From assembly GCA_020634315.1 (NCBI GenBank), contig JACKBV010000006.1, forward strand, positions 62,001 to 126,000: DNA of 64,000 bases, read 5' to 3'. The DNA comes from Ardenticatenaceae bacterium. GTDB taxonomy: Bacteria; Chloroflexota; Anaerolineae; Promineifilales; Promineifilaceae. Position numbers and translations under genes: made by a program. The notes under the pieces were generated by a model. It was given only the letters and a program-made list of their open reading frames with translations. It searched no databases and was not told the DNA's origin. The first letter of the stretch is position 1, and every line of letters begins with the position of its first letter. Shown one piece after another: positions 17,066 to 25,349 of this stretch.

Positions 17066-18214
17066 TTGTACGCAGCTAAACGGCCGTCAAAATGGCCTGT
17101 CGTAGTAATTCTTGTTCTTGCCAGCTGGTTGGTCGTGGCTTGTGGCAGCCGTATCAGCAATGCAAATTGGCCTGGGTTGACAGCAGATGGAGAGAACGTA
17201 TACGTCGCTTATGGTGGCGGTGTTCTTGCCTATAATGTCGTTGAGCGCACACAAGAGTGGTTGTTTGCGCCGCAGCCGGGGCGTCTGGCATTTTATGCCG
17301 CGCCATCTGTGCAAGACGGCCGTGTTGTGGTTGGCGATTTTGGCGCATCAGGTGGCTTTTTCAGCCCTGGTGTTGTCACCACTATCTACGGGTTAGAAGG
17401 CAACGGTGGCAGCACTCCCGATGAATTGTGGGCCAATAGCGAATTGACAACGGATCGGATTGTTGCTTCCGCCTTACAAGTTGGTGATACAGCTTTTATC
17501 GGAACTTCTGATAACCAATTGTTAGCCATTGATACCATCTCTGGCGACTTGATATGGAAGTTTGAAACAGAACATAGCATTTGGGCACAACCTTCCTACA
17601 AAGATGGCATCATTTTTGTCACTTGCCTTGATAAAAATGTCTACGCCTTAGATGCAGAGACGGGTGCTGAAAAATGGCGTCTAACATTGGAAGGGGCCAC
17701 CGCAGCTCACCCTTTGGTGGATACAGATTACCTGTATGTCACAAGCTTTGACCGAAAATTGCACGCGATTTCGTTGAGCACCGGCGAGGCGCAGTGGGTT
17801 GTCGATGCCCAAGATTGGATTTGGGGAGCGGCTGCGTTGAGCGATGGTGCTGTCTATTTTGCTGATGCAAAGGGCAATGTCTATGCCGTTGATGCAGAGA
17901 CGGGCGATGCCTTGTGGACACAGCAGGTAGATGGCGTGGTGCAGGCTTCTACAGTAGTGGCAAACGGTATCGTTTATGTCGCTTCTGTGACGACTTTGGA
18001 GGATGGTCAGCCAGCCGGTTTGTTGACCGCATTGTCTACAGATGGCGGTGCGCAACTTTGGCAGCAAGAAACCATTGTTCCTTTGTACACAACGCCTGTA
18101 TTGGTTGATGGTACGCTGGTTGTCGCTGTACAAACGGCTGATACGTTACTCATTGCTTTTGATGCGGCAACGGGTGTGAAGCAGTGGGATTTACCCATCC
18201 CTGGGCAGTCGTAG
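17066..18214 (+). CDS. PQQ-type beta-propeller lipoprotein (BamB-like)
   Basis: 382 residues starting at TTG (17066), with GGAGG 7 bases upstream; no ATG serves better. The N-terminus is a lipoprotein signal (basic start, hydrophobic core, lipobox LVVAC with Cys26). The rest is a chain of PQQ-like blades: LAIDTISGDLIWKFE, YALDAETGAEKWRL, HAISLSTGEAQWVV, YAVDAETGDALWTQ, TALSTDGGAQLW and IAFDAATGVKQW. Placement between yidD and yidC suggests a part in membrane or envelope protein insertion, by analogy with BamB. In a monoderm cell it would be an outer-face lipoprotein scaffold. That role is inferred from context only. Confidence 0.85.
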   Translation: MYAAKRPSKWPVVVILVLASWLVVACGSRISNANWPGLTADGENVYVAYGGGVLAYNVVERTQEWLFAPQPGRLAFYAAPSVQDGRVVVGDFGASGGFFSPGVVTTIYGLEGNGGSTPDELWANSELTTDRIVASALQVGDTAFIGTSDNQLLAIDTISGDLIWKFETEHSIWAQPSYKDGIIFVTCLDKNVYALDAETGAEKWRLTLEGATAAHPLVDTDYLYVTSFDRKLHAISLSTGEAQWVVDAQDWIWGAAALSDGAVYFADAKGNVYAVDAETGDALWTQQVDGVVQASTVVANGIVYVASVTTLEDGQPAGLLTALSTDGGAQLWQQETIVPLYTTPVLVDGTLVVAVQTADTLLIAFDAATGVKQWDLPIPGQS

Positions 18215-18291
18215 TTAGCCTTTGTCGGAAAGCCTGGGTTTGCTAATAAAGAACCCGGTTTCTGGTTCATTAAGAACGGGAAAATCATTTT

Positions 18292-19140
18292 ATGTGGGAT
18301 ACATTCATACTCAACCCAATGGTCAACGGTTTGCTGCTGTTATATGATTTGTTGGGAAACAACTTCATTTTGGCCATTGCTGTGTTTACTGTTCTCATTC
18401 GTGCGGTGACATTGCCCTTAAATATGCGGCAGCAGCGTTCCAGCATGCGTATGCAGGAAATGCAACCCCAGATTCAAGCCATTCAAAAGAAATATCGTGA
18501 CAACCCGCAAAAGATGCAGGAAGAGTTCCAAAAGATTGGATATAACCCTGCTGAGAGTTTGGCTGGTTGTTTGCCTTTGTTGATTCAGTTTCCTGTTTTG
18601 ATTGGTTTGTATCAGGCAATTACGACTGTGCTGGGGGCAACGCCGCAAGCGTTGTTTGGATTAACACAGCGCGTTTACTCTTCGATTGATTTGACGCAGT
18701 TGCTGCCAATTGAGAATAAGTTCCTGTGGTTAAATATGGCGCAGCCGGATCCCTGGTTGGTGCTGCCAATTTTGGTTTTTGCCACTATGTTCTTGCAGCA
18801 GAAGCTGTTGACGCCCCCCACGCCAAAAGATAAGAGTGCGCAGGATAATCCTGCGGCGCAGATGACGCAATCGATGCAGTATACAATGCCGATCATGTTT
18901 GGCTTTTTCTCGTTGCAGTTCCCGGCTGGGCTTTCCATTTACTTTGTGTTGTCTAACCTCATTGGTATTGCTCAAGGGTACTATATGCGGCAAACAATGC
19001 CACCAGCGCCTGCTAAACCAACTCCGATTAAAAGTGAGGTGGAAGTTGCAGAGAAAAAGTCTGAACCGAAAAGTGGCAAATCGGGCAGTGATCAGAAGAA
19101 ATCATCTACTGCTGGAAAGCGCCGATCGGCGAAGCGTTAA
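18292..19140 (+). CDS. yidC: Membrane protein insertase YidC/OxaA
   Basis: 282-residue insertase of the short (SpoIIIJ/Oxa1) type. TM segment near residues 20-40, coiled-coil hairpin QQRSSMRMQEMQPQIQAIQK, then NPAESLAGCLPLLIQFPVLIGLY (conserved core), further TM segments around 150-225, and a basic Lys-rich tail typical of ribosome-binding YidC forms. There is no lipobox or large periplasmic domain. The start ATG follows a 77-base gap after the PQQ lipoprotein. Followed 14 bases later by jag. Confidence 0.95.
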   Translation: MWDTFILNPMVNGLLLLYDLLGNNFILAIAVFTVLIRAVTLPLNMRQQRSSMRMQEMQPQIQAIQKKYRDNPQKMQEEFQKIGYNPAESLAGCLPLLIQFPVLIGLYQAITTVLGATPQALFGLTQRVYSSIDLTQLLPIENKFLWLNMAQPDPWLVLPILVFATMFLQQKLLTPPTPKDKSAQDNPAAQMTQSMQYTMPIMFGFFSLQFPAGLSIYFVLSNLIGIAQGYYMRQTMPPAPAKPTPIKSEVEVAEKKSEPKSGKSGSDQKKSSTAGKRRSAKR

Positions 19141-19154
19141 GGACTAGAGAAGAT

Positions 19155-19991
19155 ATGTCGGAATATAAACGAGAGATTGAGGCGAGAGGACAAAATGTTG
19201 AGGCCGCGGTTGAGTCTGGCCTGGCTAAACTTGGGCTTTCTCGTGGTGATGTAATTGTTGAGATTTTGGATGAAGGCAGTCGCGGTTTGTTGGGAATTGG
19301 GGCGCGTGATGCAATGGTACGCCTGACGGCGATGACGCCTGTTAAGCCACCGGCACCGAAGCCTGTAGAGCCGGTTGTAGCGCCGCCGCCACCTGTGCAG
19401 CCGATTGTAACGGCCGTATCCGAGCCTGAACCTGTCGATGAAGAGGTGGAAGAAGAGGAAGTGGTGCTGGAAACGGCCGTTTCTAGCCCATCCACCGACG
19501 GCGACGAGGATACAGAACCTGATCCTGAAGAAGCCAAAGTCGTGCAGGAATTGCTAGAAACAATGCTCGACAAAATGCATGTCAAAGCAACGGTTCATGT
19601 TGATGTGTCGGAGCCTGACGATTTGACCGGTCGCCGCGTGAACGTATTAGACATTCAAGGCGAAGATTTGACAGTGCTGATTGGCCCTCGCGGCGAGACA
19701 TTAAGCTCATTGCAATATATCACCCGCTTGATGGCCGGTCACAAATTACATCGTCGGGCCAGCTTTGTGGTAGATGTGCAGGGGTACCGGCAGCGGCGTG
19801 AACTTGCTTTGTCGCGCCTGGCTGAGCGGATGGCAAAGAAAGCATTGCGGGAGCAGCGCCCAATCAGCCTGGAACCCATGCCGCCATATGAGCGCCGTAT
19901 TATCCACATGACTTTGCGCGACCACAAAGATGTGTACACACAAAGCGTGGGTGAAGGCGACCGGCGCAAGGTACGTATTTTGCTCAAGTAG
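19155..19991 (+). CDS. jag: RNA-binding protein Jag/KhpB (Jag_N-KH-R3H)
   Basis: 278 residues. Jag N-domain (about 5-55: EARGQNVEAAVESGLAKLGL, then GSRGLLGIGARDAMV), an acidic/Pro-rich linker (about 60-125), a KH domain (about 130-205, LIGPRGETLSSLQYITRLM) and an R3H domain (about 215-275) ending in the usual HMTLRDHKDVYTQSVGEG. A cytosolic RNA-binding regulator associated with YidC and cell-envelope control. It closes the rpmH-jag unit and is followed by a strong terminator. Two ACGGCCGT sites fall in the poorly conserved linker. Confidence 0.95.
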   Translation: MSEYKREIEARGQNVEAAVESGLAKLGLSRGDVIVEILDEGSRGLLGIGARDAMVRLTAMTPVKPPAPKPVEPVVAPPPPVQPIVTAVSEPEPVDEEVEEEEVVLETAVSSPSTDGDEDTEPDPEEAKVVQELLETMLDKMHVKATVHVDVSEPDDLTGRRVNVLDIQGEDLTVLIGPRGETLSSLQYITRLMAGHKLHRRASFVVDVQGYRQRRELALSRLAERMAKKALREQRPISLEPMPPYERRIIHMTLRDHKDVYTQSVGEGDRRKVRILLK

Positions 19992-20020
19992 CGAACAAGA
20001 GCATTTCAAACATTCATCGC

Positions 20021-20057
20021 AAAACCTCCAGGCTTTAAAACCTGGAGGTTTTTTTAT
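20021..20057 (+). terminator. Bidirectional terminator between jag and the convergent AAA gene
   Basis: AAAACCTCCAGG / CCTGGAGGTTTT (20021-20032 with 20041-20052), 8-base loop, followed by TTTATTT. It ends the rpmH-jag unit. The mirrored A-run serves the minus strand, and the stop codon of the opposing gene (20054-20056) lies in the T-tract. Confidence 0.9.
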
Positions 20058-21451
20058 TTCGGGCGACCTTCAGGAATGAGATAGTAGCCACCCTCTGGTT
20101 GCCCACGCCAATTCAGTAAATATTGCGGTTTGGATGGTTGCGGCTCAATTTTTTTGCGCAGACTGGCGATCAATTGATATAAGCTGTCATCTGCAACCCC
20201 GTAACGACGCTGCTCATCAGGCCACGCGTTGATAATCAAGTCTGTTTTTGTGTGTCGGGTGCGTGGATAGCGCAGTAAAAATACAAGCAAGGCATGTTCT
20301 AGCTGCGTCAGGTCTTGCAGTACCGTATCGCCCTGGTGAACTATGGCAGAACCTGGTTCTACCCACAATTTACCGCGACCCTGTATGGGATTTGCGGCGA
20401 TAAATTTGGCAAGTAAAGGACTAAAAAGCTGCCAAGCTTCATCTGTTTGCCAGAGAATACCTTTATCAAGCAATCTTTGTATGGGTGAATCTTGATCGGG
20501 TGCATTTTTGTTTTGTGGCGTGAAGGTTGGTGTTTGTAGCTGTGATAACGTGTGTTGTTCTTCCTGATCCAGCCCATCCCACAATTCTTGCAGCCGATGG
20601 CGAATACTGCGATTTGCCAGAAGTGCATTTGCCCATTGTGCTTGTGGAATGGTTGTTCCAGATTGCTGCCACCAGTGACAGGCGGTTTTTAGGAGTGCGG
20701 GATAGCCGCCCGTGAGGTTAATAAGGGTATCAATCATTTTGTTTGTAGGAGTGCGCGTTGCCAGATGTGTTTCCTGGTGGACAAGATGCTGTGCATCTGC
20801 CTTGCTCATTGGGCCAATCCAACATGTGTGTAAATCTAATAATTCGTATAGTTCGCCCAAGATGGTGGGGTCGGAAAGGTAGGCTATGTCGTGGCGTAAA
20901 CCCATGATGTAGCACAGTGTATCTTTGAAATGGTCGCGTAATCCTCTCAAGGTGTTGGTCATGGCTGGTGTGGCGTGTTCGCAAAAATCGTCAAACCGGT
21001 CAATGACAAGGACGACGCGCTGCTGTCGCTGCCGAAACTGCAAAAGCAGCTCGCGCAGTGCGCTCTGTGGCAGAAATGGGTCGCGCTTGTCTTTGGTGGA
21101 CTGGTACGCCTCATGAATGGCAACCTGCAATTGAGTCGTAAATTGCGGTTGGGTCTCGTAAAAGGCGCGAAGGATGACGCGATAAAAGGTAGCTAAGCTG
21201 CGATCTGGCAATATGTTGAAATCAATCGGGATGAGTTGGATGGCAGTTTCGTGGGGTGGGAGTGCCTGGGGATGGTGACAGAGAAAACCGAGGAAATTGG
21301 ATTTGCCAGACCCCGGTAGACCAACCACAGACCCGCTGTTGCCGGTTTGAATCCACTGAAGAACGGTTTGTACTTCTTGGGCACGATAGGTGGGGGGATA
21401 TTTTTCCCAGAGACGATTGTGTTGCATAACGGCCGTTTCCTCTCCTTGCAC
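20054..21451 (-). CDS. AAA/STAND-like ATPase with C-terminal winged-helix DNA-binding domain
   Basis: 465 residues. Walker A GLPGSGKS at 44-51; Walker B VVLVIDRFDDF near 150; the ATPase region extends to about residue 300 and resembles the ORC/Cdc6-STAND superfamily. The last 100 residues form an OmpR-type (Trans_reg_C) winged helix, with LTQLEHALLVFLLRYPRT, then DLIINAWP, then SLYQLIASLRKKIE and a GGYYL hairpin. It is probably an NTP-switched transcription regulator in the cytosol. It diverges from the small secreted peptide gene at 21655, with which it shares a 203-base promoter region, so that gene is its most likely target. Alternative ATG at 21427. No ACGGCCGT sites except at its very start. 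Confidence 0.8.
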   Translation of the reverse strand: MQGEETAVMQHNRLWEKYPPTYRAQEVQTVLQWIQTGNSGSVVGLPGSGKSNFLGFLCHHPQALPPHETAIQLIPIDFNILPDRSLATFYRVILRAFYETQPQFTTQLQVAIHEAYQSTKDKRDPFLPQSALRELLLQFRQRQQRVVLVIDRFDDFCEHATPAMTNTLRGLRDHFKDTLCYIMGLRHDIAYLSDPTILGELYELLDLHTCWIGPMSKADAQHLVHQETHLATRTPTNKMIDTLINLTGGYPALLKTACHWWQQSGTTIPQAQWANALLANRSIRHRLQELWDGLDQEEQHTLSQLQTPTFTPQNKNAPDQDSPIQRLLDKGILWQTDEAWQLFSPLLAKFIAANPIQGRGKLWVEPGSAIVHQGDTVLQDLTQLEHALLVFLLRYPRTRHTKTDLIINAWPDEQRRYGVADDSLYQLIASLRKKIEPQPSKPQYLLNWRGQPEGGYYLIPEGRPK

Positions 21452-21563
21452 ATACCAACTGGACTTCAGAATTCGCTCAGCGAAGCATCAGACTGGCATC
21501 AGGACTTTGTCCTGCTCTTCGCCTAAACTGCTATTAACGCGCGAACGATTAACAACTGACTGC

Positions 21564-21660
21564 CGTTGAGCGTCTCGAGCAGATTCATACCTTGGGGAAC
21601 GAATCTGGGTACCGCACTCAACGAGTCTCTAATCCTTCAGGAAGGAGGTGACTCATGATG
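21564..21660 (+). promoter_or_regulatory. Structured 5' leader sequestering the ribosome site of the secreted peptide gene
   Basis: Nested perfect stems: CGTTGAG / CTCAACG (21564-21570 with 21617-21623) enclosing CAGATTC / GAATCTG (21580-21586 with 21601-21607). Next to it GAGTC / GACTC (21623-21627 with 21650-21654) encloses TCCTT / AAGGA, which buries the AGGAGG ribosome site and ends exactly at the ATG (21655). The G at 21623 could pair in only one of the two neighbouring stems. Consistent with translational control by RNA folding; no known riboswitch family recognised. Confidence 0.6.
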
Positions 21661-21795
21661 CTCAAGGCTGTTTCACGAAAGGTTGTTTACTGGTTGGTCG
21701 CAGCATTAGCAGTAACCATGCTGTTGAGCGCACCATCAGCCATTTCAACAGTACACGCTGATTGCCAGATAACCAATCCCATCTGCGGTGGGTAG
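21655..21795 (+). CDS. Tiny secreted Cys-x6-Cys peptide precursor
   Basis: 46-residue ORF with a perfect GGAAGGAGGTGACTC ribosome site. The N-terminus is a textbook Sec signal: basic MMLKAVSRKVV, hydrophobic VYWLVAALAVTMLL, and a c-region ending STVHA. Cleavage after HA would release DCQITNPICGG, an 11-residue peptide whose two Cys could close an 8-residue disulfide loop. The gene is divergent from the AAA-winged-helix gene and convergent with the TPR/NB-ARC pair, with a hairpin between. A signalling peptide, toxin or bacteriocin-like product is possible; no homologue is recognised. The strong ribosome site, signal sequence and structured leader argue that it is real. Confidence 0.7.
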   Translation: MMLKAVSRKVVYWLVAALAVTMLLSAPSAISTVHADCQITNPICGG

Positions 21796-21844
21796 TACCG
21801 GTAGTGTTGGTCCGCTGAGATTGGTTACATTGTAGCAAGAGTGG

Positions 21845-21901
21845 GAAAGTGAAAGAGTAGTTCTGCTGGACAAGCGAATCTTTCACTTTCTCAATTCTTT
21901 T
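21845..21901 (+). terminator. Hairpin terminator between the peptide gene and the convergent TPR gene
   Basis: GAAAGTGAAAGA / TCTTTCACTTTC (21845-21856 with 21879-21890), 22-base loop, then TCAATTCTTTT. It lies 50 bases past the peptide stop codon and overlaps the stop of the TPR gene (21883-21885). Confidence 0.65.
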
Positions 21902-23082
21902 GTCTTTTCTAAAAGTGCCAGGAACTGTTTTTGCAATTTTTGTCCCCAGGCGTCGCCGGGATACTTTTGCAGTAAATTGATAGCATCTGTCAATAAAATT
22001 TTTGCTTCTGCTGGTTTGTTTTGCGCAATCAAGACTTCGCCTAAAGAACCGGCCACGTTCGCCAACTGCACATCATCGCTGGTTGTTCGGGCTAACTGAT
22101 GCGCTTGTCGTAGATAAGATTCTGCTTGTGCCCAACGTTCCTGTTTAGCCAAAACATTTCCTAAATTGTTTGCCATGTTCGTTTGATAGTAAATATGGGG
22201 CGATTTGTGTAAATAGGGCGTATTACCGGCACGGAATGCTGCTTCTGCTTTTCCCCACTCTTGGCGTTTGTAGTATAAAATCCCCAAATTCATGTAAATG
22301 ACGACTTTGTCAAGCTCATAAATTGTTTCTTCAAGCAGTTGTTGTGCTTTTAGATAATGTTGTTCCGCTTCATCATACGCTTCCTGGTTGATGAGCGTAT
22401 TGGCTAAAGTGCATAGACCCCGTGCATAGTAGAGGATGTTGTTCTCGTTTTGCCAATAGGTTAATGCTCGTGTGAAACGTTCTTTTGCCAGAGGTAAGTC
22501 GCCATTGGATAGGGCCAAAATGCCGAGTGTATGAAGTGTTGATGCCAGACGGCTCTCGGAGCCTGATTGTTGGAATTGTGTGAGGGCTGCCTGTCCGTGT
22601 TCTTTTGCCTGCTCGTAGTTTCGCAGTTGGACGTAATCTGTACACAGGTTGAGGTTCGCCTCAGCCAGGGCTTGTTCGTCGGCTAGATAGTCAGCGATTG
22701 CTTTTGCTTGTAAATGGGTGTCAACGGCCGTTTCCAGTTTGTCCGCACGTAGAAATTTCCCCAAGTGAATGAGAAGCTGGAATTTAAGCGCGAGTGTTTG
22801 CTGGTCACAGCGCTCAATAGCTTGCTGTAACAGGGGAATCCATTCCACCCAATATCCCCGTCGGTCGATGAGTTCAAAGAGTTGCAGCAGAATAACGGCC
22901 GTTTTTTGCCAGGTTTGTGACAACTCCATACCGTATTTGACAATACGATATAAATTATGCCGCTCCTCATCCAGCCAACTTAACGTCGGATCATCCAGGC
23001 GGGACGTTCGCTGCTGCCAATACAGCAACGCCGCCATCAAACTGCGTATAAACTGCGGAGATACATTCGTTGTTTCTGTCAT
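21883..23082 (-). CDS. TPR-repeat protein coupled to an NB-ARC ATPase
   Basis: 399 residues from the ATG at 23082, whose first bases form ATGA with the stop of the NB-ARC gene; a start 27 bases upstream is also open. Almost the whole protein is tetratricopeptide repeats, for example LASTLHTLGILALSNGDLPLA, LYYARGLCTLANTLINQEAYDEAEQ and YYQTNMANNLGNVLAKQERWAQAE-type helix pairs. In AfsR/MalT-like STAND regulators the TPR sensor is fused behind the NB-ARC domain; here it is a separate, translationally coupled chain. It is probably the ligand- or partner-sensing subunit. Confidence 0.85.
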   Translation of the reverse strand: MTETTNVSPQFIRSLMAALLYWQQRTSRLDDPTLSWLDEERHNLYRIVKYGMELSQTWQKTAVILLQLFELIDRRGYWVEWIPLLQQAIERCDQQTLALKFQLLIHLGKFLRADKLETAVDTHLQAKAIADYLADEQALAEANLNLCTDYVQLRNYEQAKEHGQAALTQFQQSGSESRLASTLHTLGILALSNGDLPLAKERFTRALTYWQNENNILYYARGLCTLANTLINQEAYDEAEQHYLKAQQLLEETIYELDKVVIYMNLGILYYKRQEWGKAEAAFRAGNTPYLHKSPHIYYQTNMANNLGNVLAKQERWAQAESYLRQAHQLARTTSDDVQLANVAGSLGEVLIAQNKPAEAKILLTDAINLLQKYPGDAWGQKLQKQFLALLEKTKELRK

Positions 23083-24524
23083 GTTGTTTCCGAGGGAATC
23101 CCCGGCCAATTAATGATTTCTGTTTGCAAAAAAGTCTCAGTAAGACGGTGAATCCCATAACGGCGTTGTTGCAAAGAGCCGTGTACTTCTAACAAAGAGC
23201 GGCTGCGCAACTCCTGCAACGCCGGCCAAATTTCTGTCTCCGTTAACCCACTAATTGTTTGCAAATACTCAGTAGAGCCACCCATTTCAGAGAGAAGCGG
23301 CATGGCTTGGAGTAAGGCTTGCGCTTGCGGGCTAAGGGTGCGCCAGGTTTGCCAATAAATATATTTGTACAAGTTAGCAGAAGCACCAGACTGCCCTTTC
23401 TGGAGATTAGAAAGTATTTCGGGGAGAGGCTGCATATCCAACAAACTGATGACAAGCTTAATTGCCAACGGATTGCCGCCTGTGACACTGTAGATGTTGG
23501 CAACATCATCTTCTGTTGCTTGCGCGAATGCTTCCAGGCCAATTCCTGTAGCATGCTGACGCATTAAACTAGCAGAATCAGCCTCTGATAGTTCATCGAC
23601 AGTTAGCGCATAGACTTGTGTCGATTCGGTCGGACGCGCACGTGAGGTAACCAAAAACTTGGTTGGCTGTGCCAGATCGTTTAGGTAGGCTTGAAGGAAG
23701 GAAATGTCTGGCTGGGTTTCTAAGTTATCGATGATGACGAGATACGGCCGTGTTTTTAATTGTTGGCGAACACGAGCTTGTAACTCGATAAAATTGCTAA
23801 TATCTGGTGCTGCTTCCGGCCAAAAATGTCGTGCTAAATCTCCCACGATATATTCATATGTTGCATTTGGGGAAGTGGATCGGCCGCTAAGCGACTGGTA
23901 TTCGACACGCAGCCAGATGACATCGGCAAACAAGAACTCACGAATAATTTGCCGGGTAATGCTGTCTGCCAATGCTGTTTTGCCAATCCCTCCAATGCCG
24001 ATAATGGCAACAACCCAAGGGGAGGCTGCTTGTCGAAACATAGCCAAAAGTTTAGTTTGCAAATCGGTCAGGCCAAAAAGCTGTTCATAAGAGGAGGGTG
24101 GGAGTTTTGATTCAATTTCATTGATATGGCGAATGCGAATTTGCTCTTCTTCATGCGCGATAATTCGGGTAAGCTGTTCGATGGCCTCTCTTTGCATACG
24201 ACTAACGGTATGCTCACTCACATTGAACTTGTTTGCCACCATGAGCAAGGGGTTGTTATCAGGGAAGCGCATTTGTAAGATATTGGCTGCCATTTCATCT
24301 TGTTTCGCAAGTTTGTTTATTCCTTCAAGCAATACCTCGTTGGTTGCCAAACGCAGTAAAGAAGCGTGATCACTGGCTTGTTCTCGTTTTTGTCTTTCAA
24401 TTTGTACCAGCAGCAGAGATTCGAGCAGATTTTCTGGTGTGTTGTGCCCCGATTGCCAGGCTTTAAGCGCAGCATGGATGTCTTGCTTTAATGTTTCTAT
24501 GGAGAGTAGAGATGTTGATTGCAT
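23079..24524 (-). CDS. HTH-NB-ARC STAND ATPase
   Basis: 481 residues. N-terminal helical region, then a sigma-70-region-4-like helix-turn-helix (about 85-122: ILQMRF, then VANKFNVSEHTVSRMQREAI). The NB-ARC ATPase begins with LFGLTDLQTKLL. Walker A is GIGGIGKT (176-183), Walker B is YLVIIDNLE, the sensor is LVTSRARP, and GGNPLAIKLV is the GLPL-type motif. It ends with a winged-helix segment about 390-470. A cytosolic, nucleotide-switched regulator that needs the downstream TPR protein (ATGA overlap) as sensor. Diverges from the DJ-1/kinase operon at 24669-27086. Confidence 0.88.
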   Translation of the reverse strand: MQSTSLLSIETLKQDIHAALKAWQSGHNTPENLLESLLLVQIERQKREQASDHASLLRLATNEVLLEGINKLAKQDEMAANILQMRFPDNNPLLMVANKFNVSEHTVSRMQREAIEQLTRIIAHEEEQIRIRHINEIESKLPPSSYEQLFGLTDLQTKLLAMFRQAASPWVVAIIGIGGIGKTALADSITRQIIREFLFADVIWLRVEYQSLSGRSTSPNATYEYIVGDLARHFWPEAAPDISNFIELQARVRQQLKTRPYLVIIDNLETQPDISFLQAYLNDLAQPTKFLVTSRARPTESTQVYALTVDELSEADSASLMRQHATGIGLEAFAQATEDDVANIYSVTGGNPLAIKLVISLLDMQPLPEILSNLQKGQSGASANLYKYIYWQTWRTLSPQAQALLQAMPLLSEMGGSTEYLQTISGLTETEIWPALQELRSRSLLEVHGSLQQRRYGIHRLTETFLQTEIINWPGIPSETT

Positions 24525-24668
24525 AGGCCATGTCCTTCTTTATTTGAATGCGTTTGGATAATGTTGCTCTGTCACGATTTCACAAACATACGCAGAAAGT
24601 CGCAGGAATTTGCAGGAACAAAATTTACAATAATTATTATACTTAAGTTAACCCTGAGAGACGAGGTT

Positions 24669-24755
24669 ATGAAGTATCGAAATCAGGGGGCACGCGTTCG
24701 TGCCAAGTTTGGGGGTTTCCACGTCAATGCCGCGAGAATCGAAGACACCACATAA
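24669..24755 (+). CDS. Possible 28-residue ORF ahead of the DJ-1-like gene
   Basis: ATG at 24669 reads 28 codons (MKYRNQGARVRAKFGGFHVN, then AARIEDTT) and stops 8 bases before the next ATG. It is basic, with no signal peptide. GAGG is only two bases from the ATG; GAGAGA is better spaced. It could be a leader peptide or just upstream sequence. Confidence 0.3.
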   Translation: MKYRNQGARVRAKFGGFHVNAARIEDTT

Positions 24756-24763
24756 GGTATCTC

Positions 24764-25228
24764 ATGAATGTGTTTAGTCAAACAATTGTTGCGTTATTAG
24801 CACCTGGATTTGAAGAGGGATCAGTTATTTATTGCACGGATCGTCTACGGGATGCGGGTTTTCGCGTCTCGTTGGTCGGTTTGTCTGCCGGGATCATGAA
24901 TGGTATTCATGGTATTGCCATTCAACCGGATTATTCATTAGAGCAGTTGCCGGCGGAATCAATAATTGCGTTGGTGGTGGTTCCAGGAGGGCGTTTGTGT
25001 GCTTCTGCCTTGTTTGCTGACCCACGTGTACACCGTTTATTGGCGCGGGTGGAGAGTCAGCAGGGAAAGGTTGCGGTCTTGTCGTCAGGGGAACGGCCGT
25101 TAACACCAGCCGGCCTCTCGTTTCTTTCTGACTCATCCCAAATCCTCTTCCAAGGTAGTGAGAATATTCACCGGTTTGCTAGTTATTTAGTGCAAATGTT
25201 GCAAACGAACGCATTATCATTACTGTAA
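24764..25228 (+). CDS. DJ-1/PfpI-like protein lacking the catalytic Cys
   Basis: 154 residues of the DJ-1/PfpI (class I glutamine amidotransferase-like) fold: LLAPGFEEGSVIYCTDRLRDAG (with the conserved Glu17/Glu18), AIQPDYSLEQL, LVVVPGG, and the nucleophile-elbow strand KVAVLSSGE. The Cys normally found in the AICxxP elbow is replaced by Ser107, so a peptidase, chaperone or glyoxalase activity needing Cys is doubtful. A binding or sensing role is more likely. It begins the two-gene plus-strand unit with the kinase-fold protein at 25350. Confidence 0.75.
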   Translation: MNVFSQTIVALLAPGFEEGSVIYCTDRLRDAGFRVSLVGLSAGIMNGIHGIAIQPDYSLEQLPAESIIALVVVPGGRLCASALFADPRVHRLLARVESQQGKVAVLSSGERPLTPAGLSFLSDSSQILFQGSENIHRFASYLVQMLQTNALSLL

Positions 25229-25349
25229 CGGCCGTTTCGCATTTGCCCTTGCCTAAATCAATTTGCTACAGTCATAATTATCATAGGTGGTTACAGAGCG
25301 ATTGACGCTAACGTCATGTGAAGAGTAGTCTGCGGGAGGACAACAAGCG

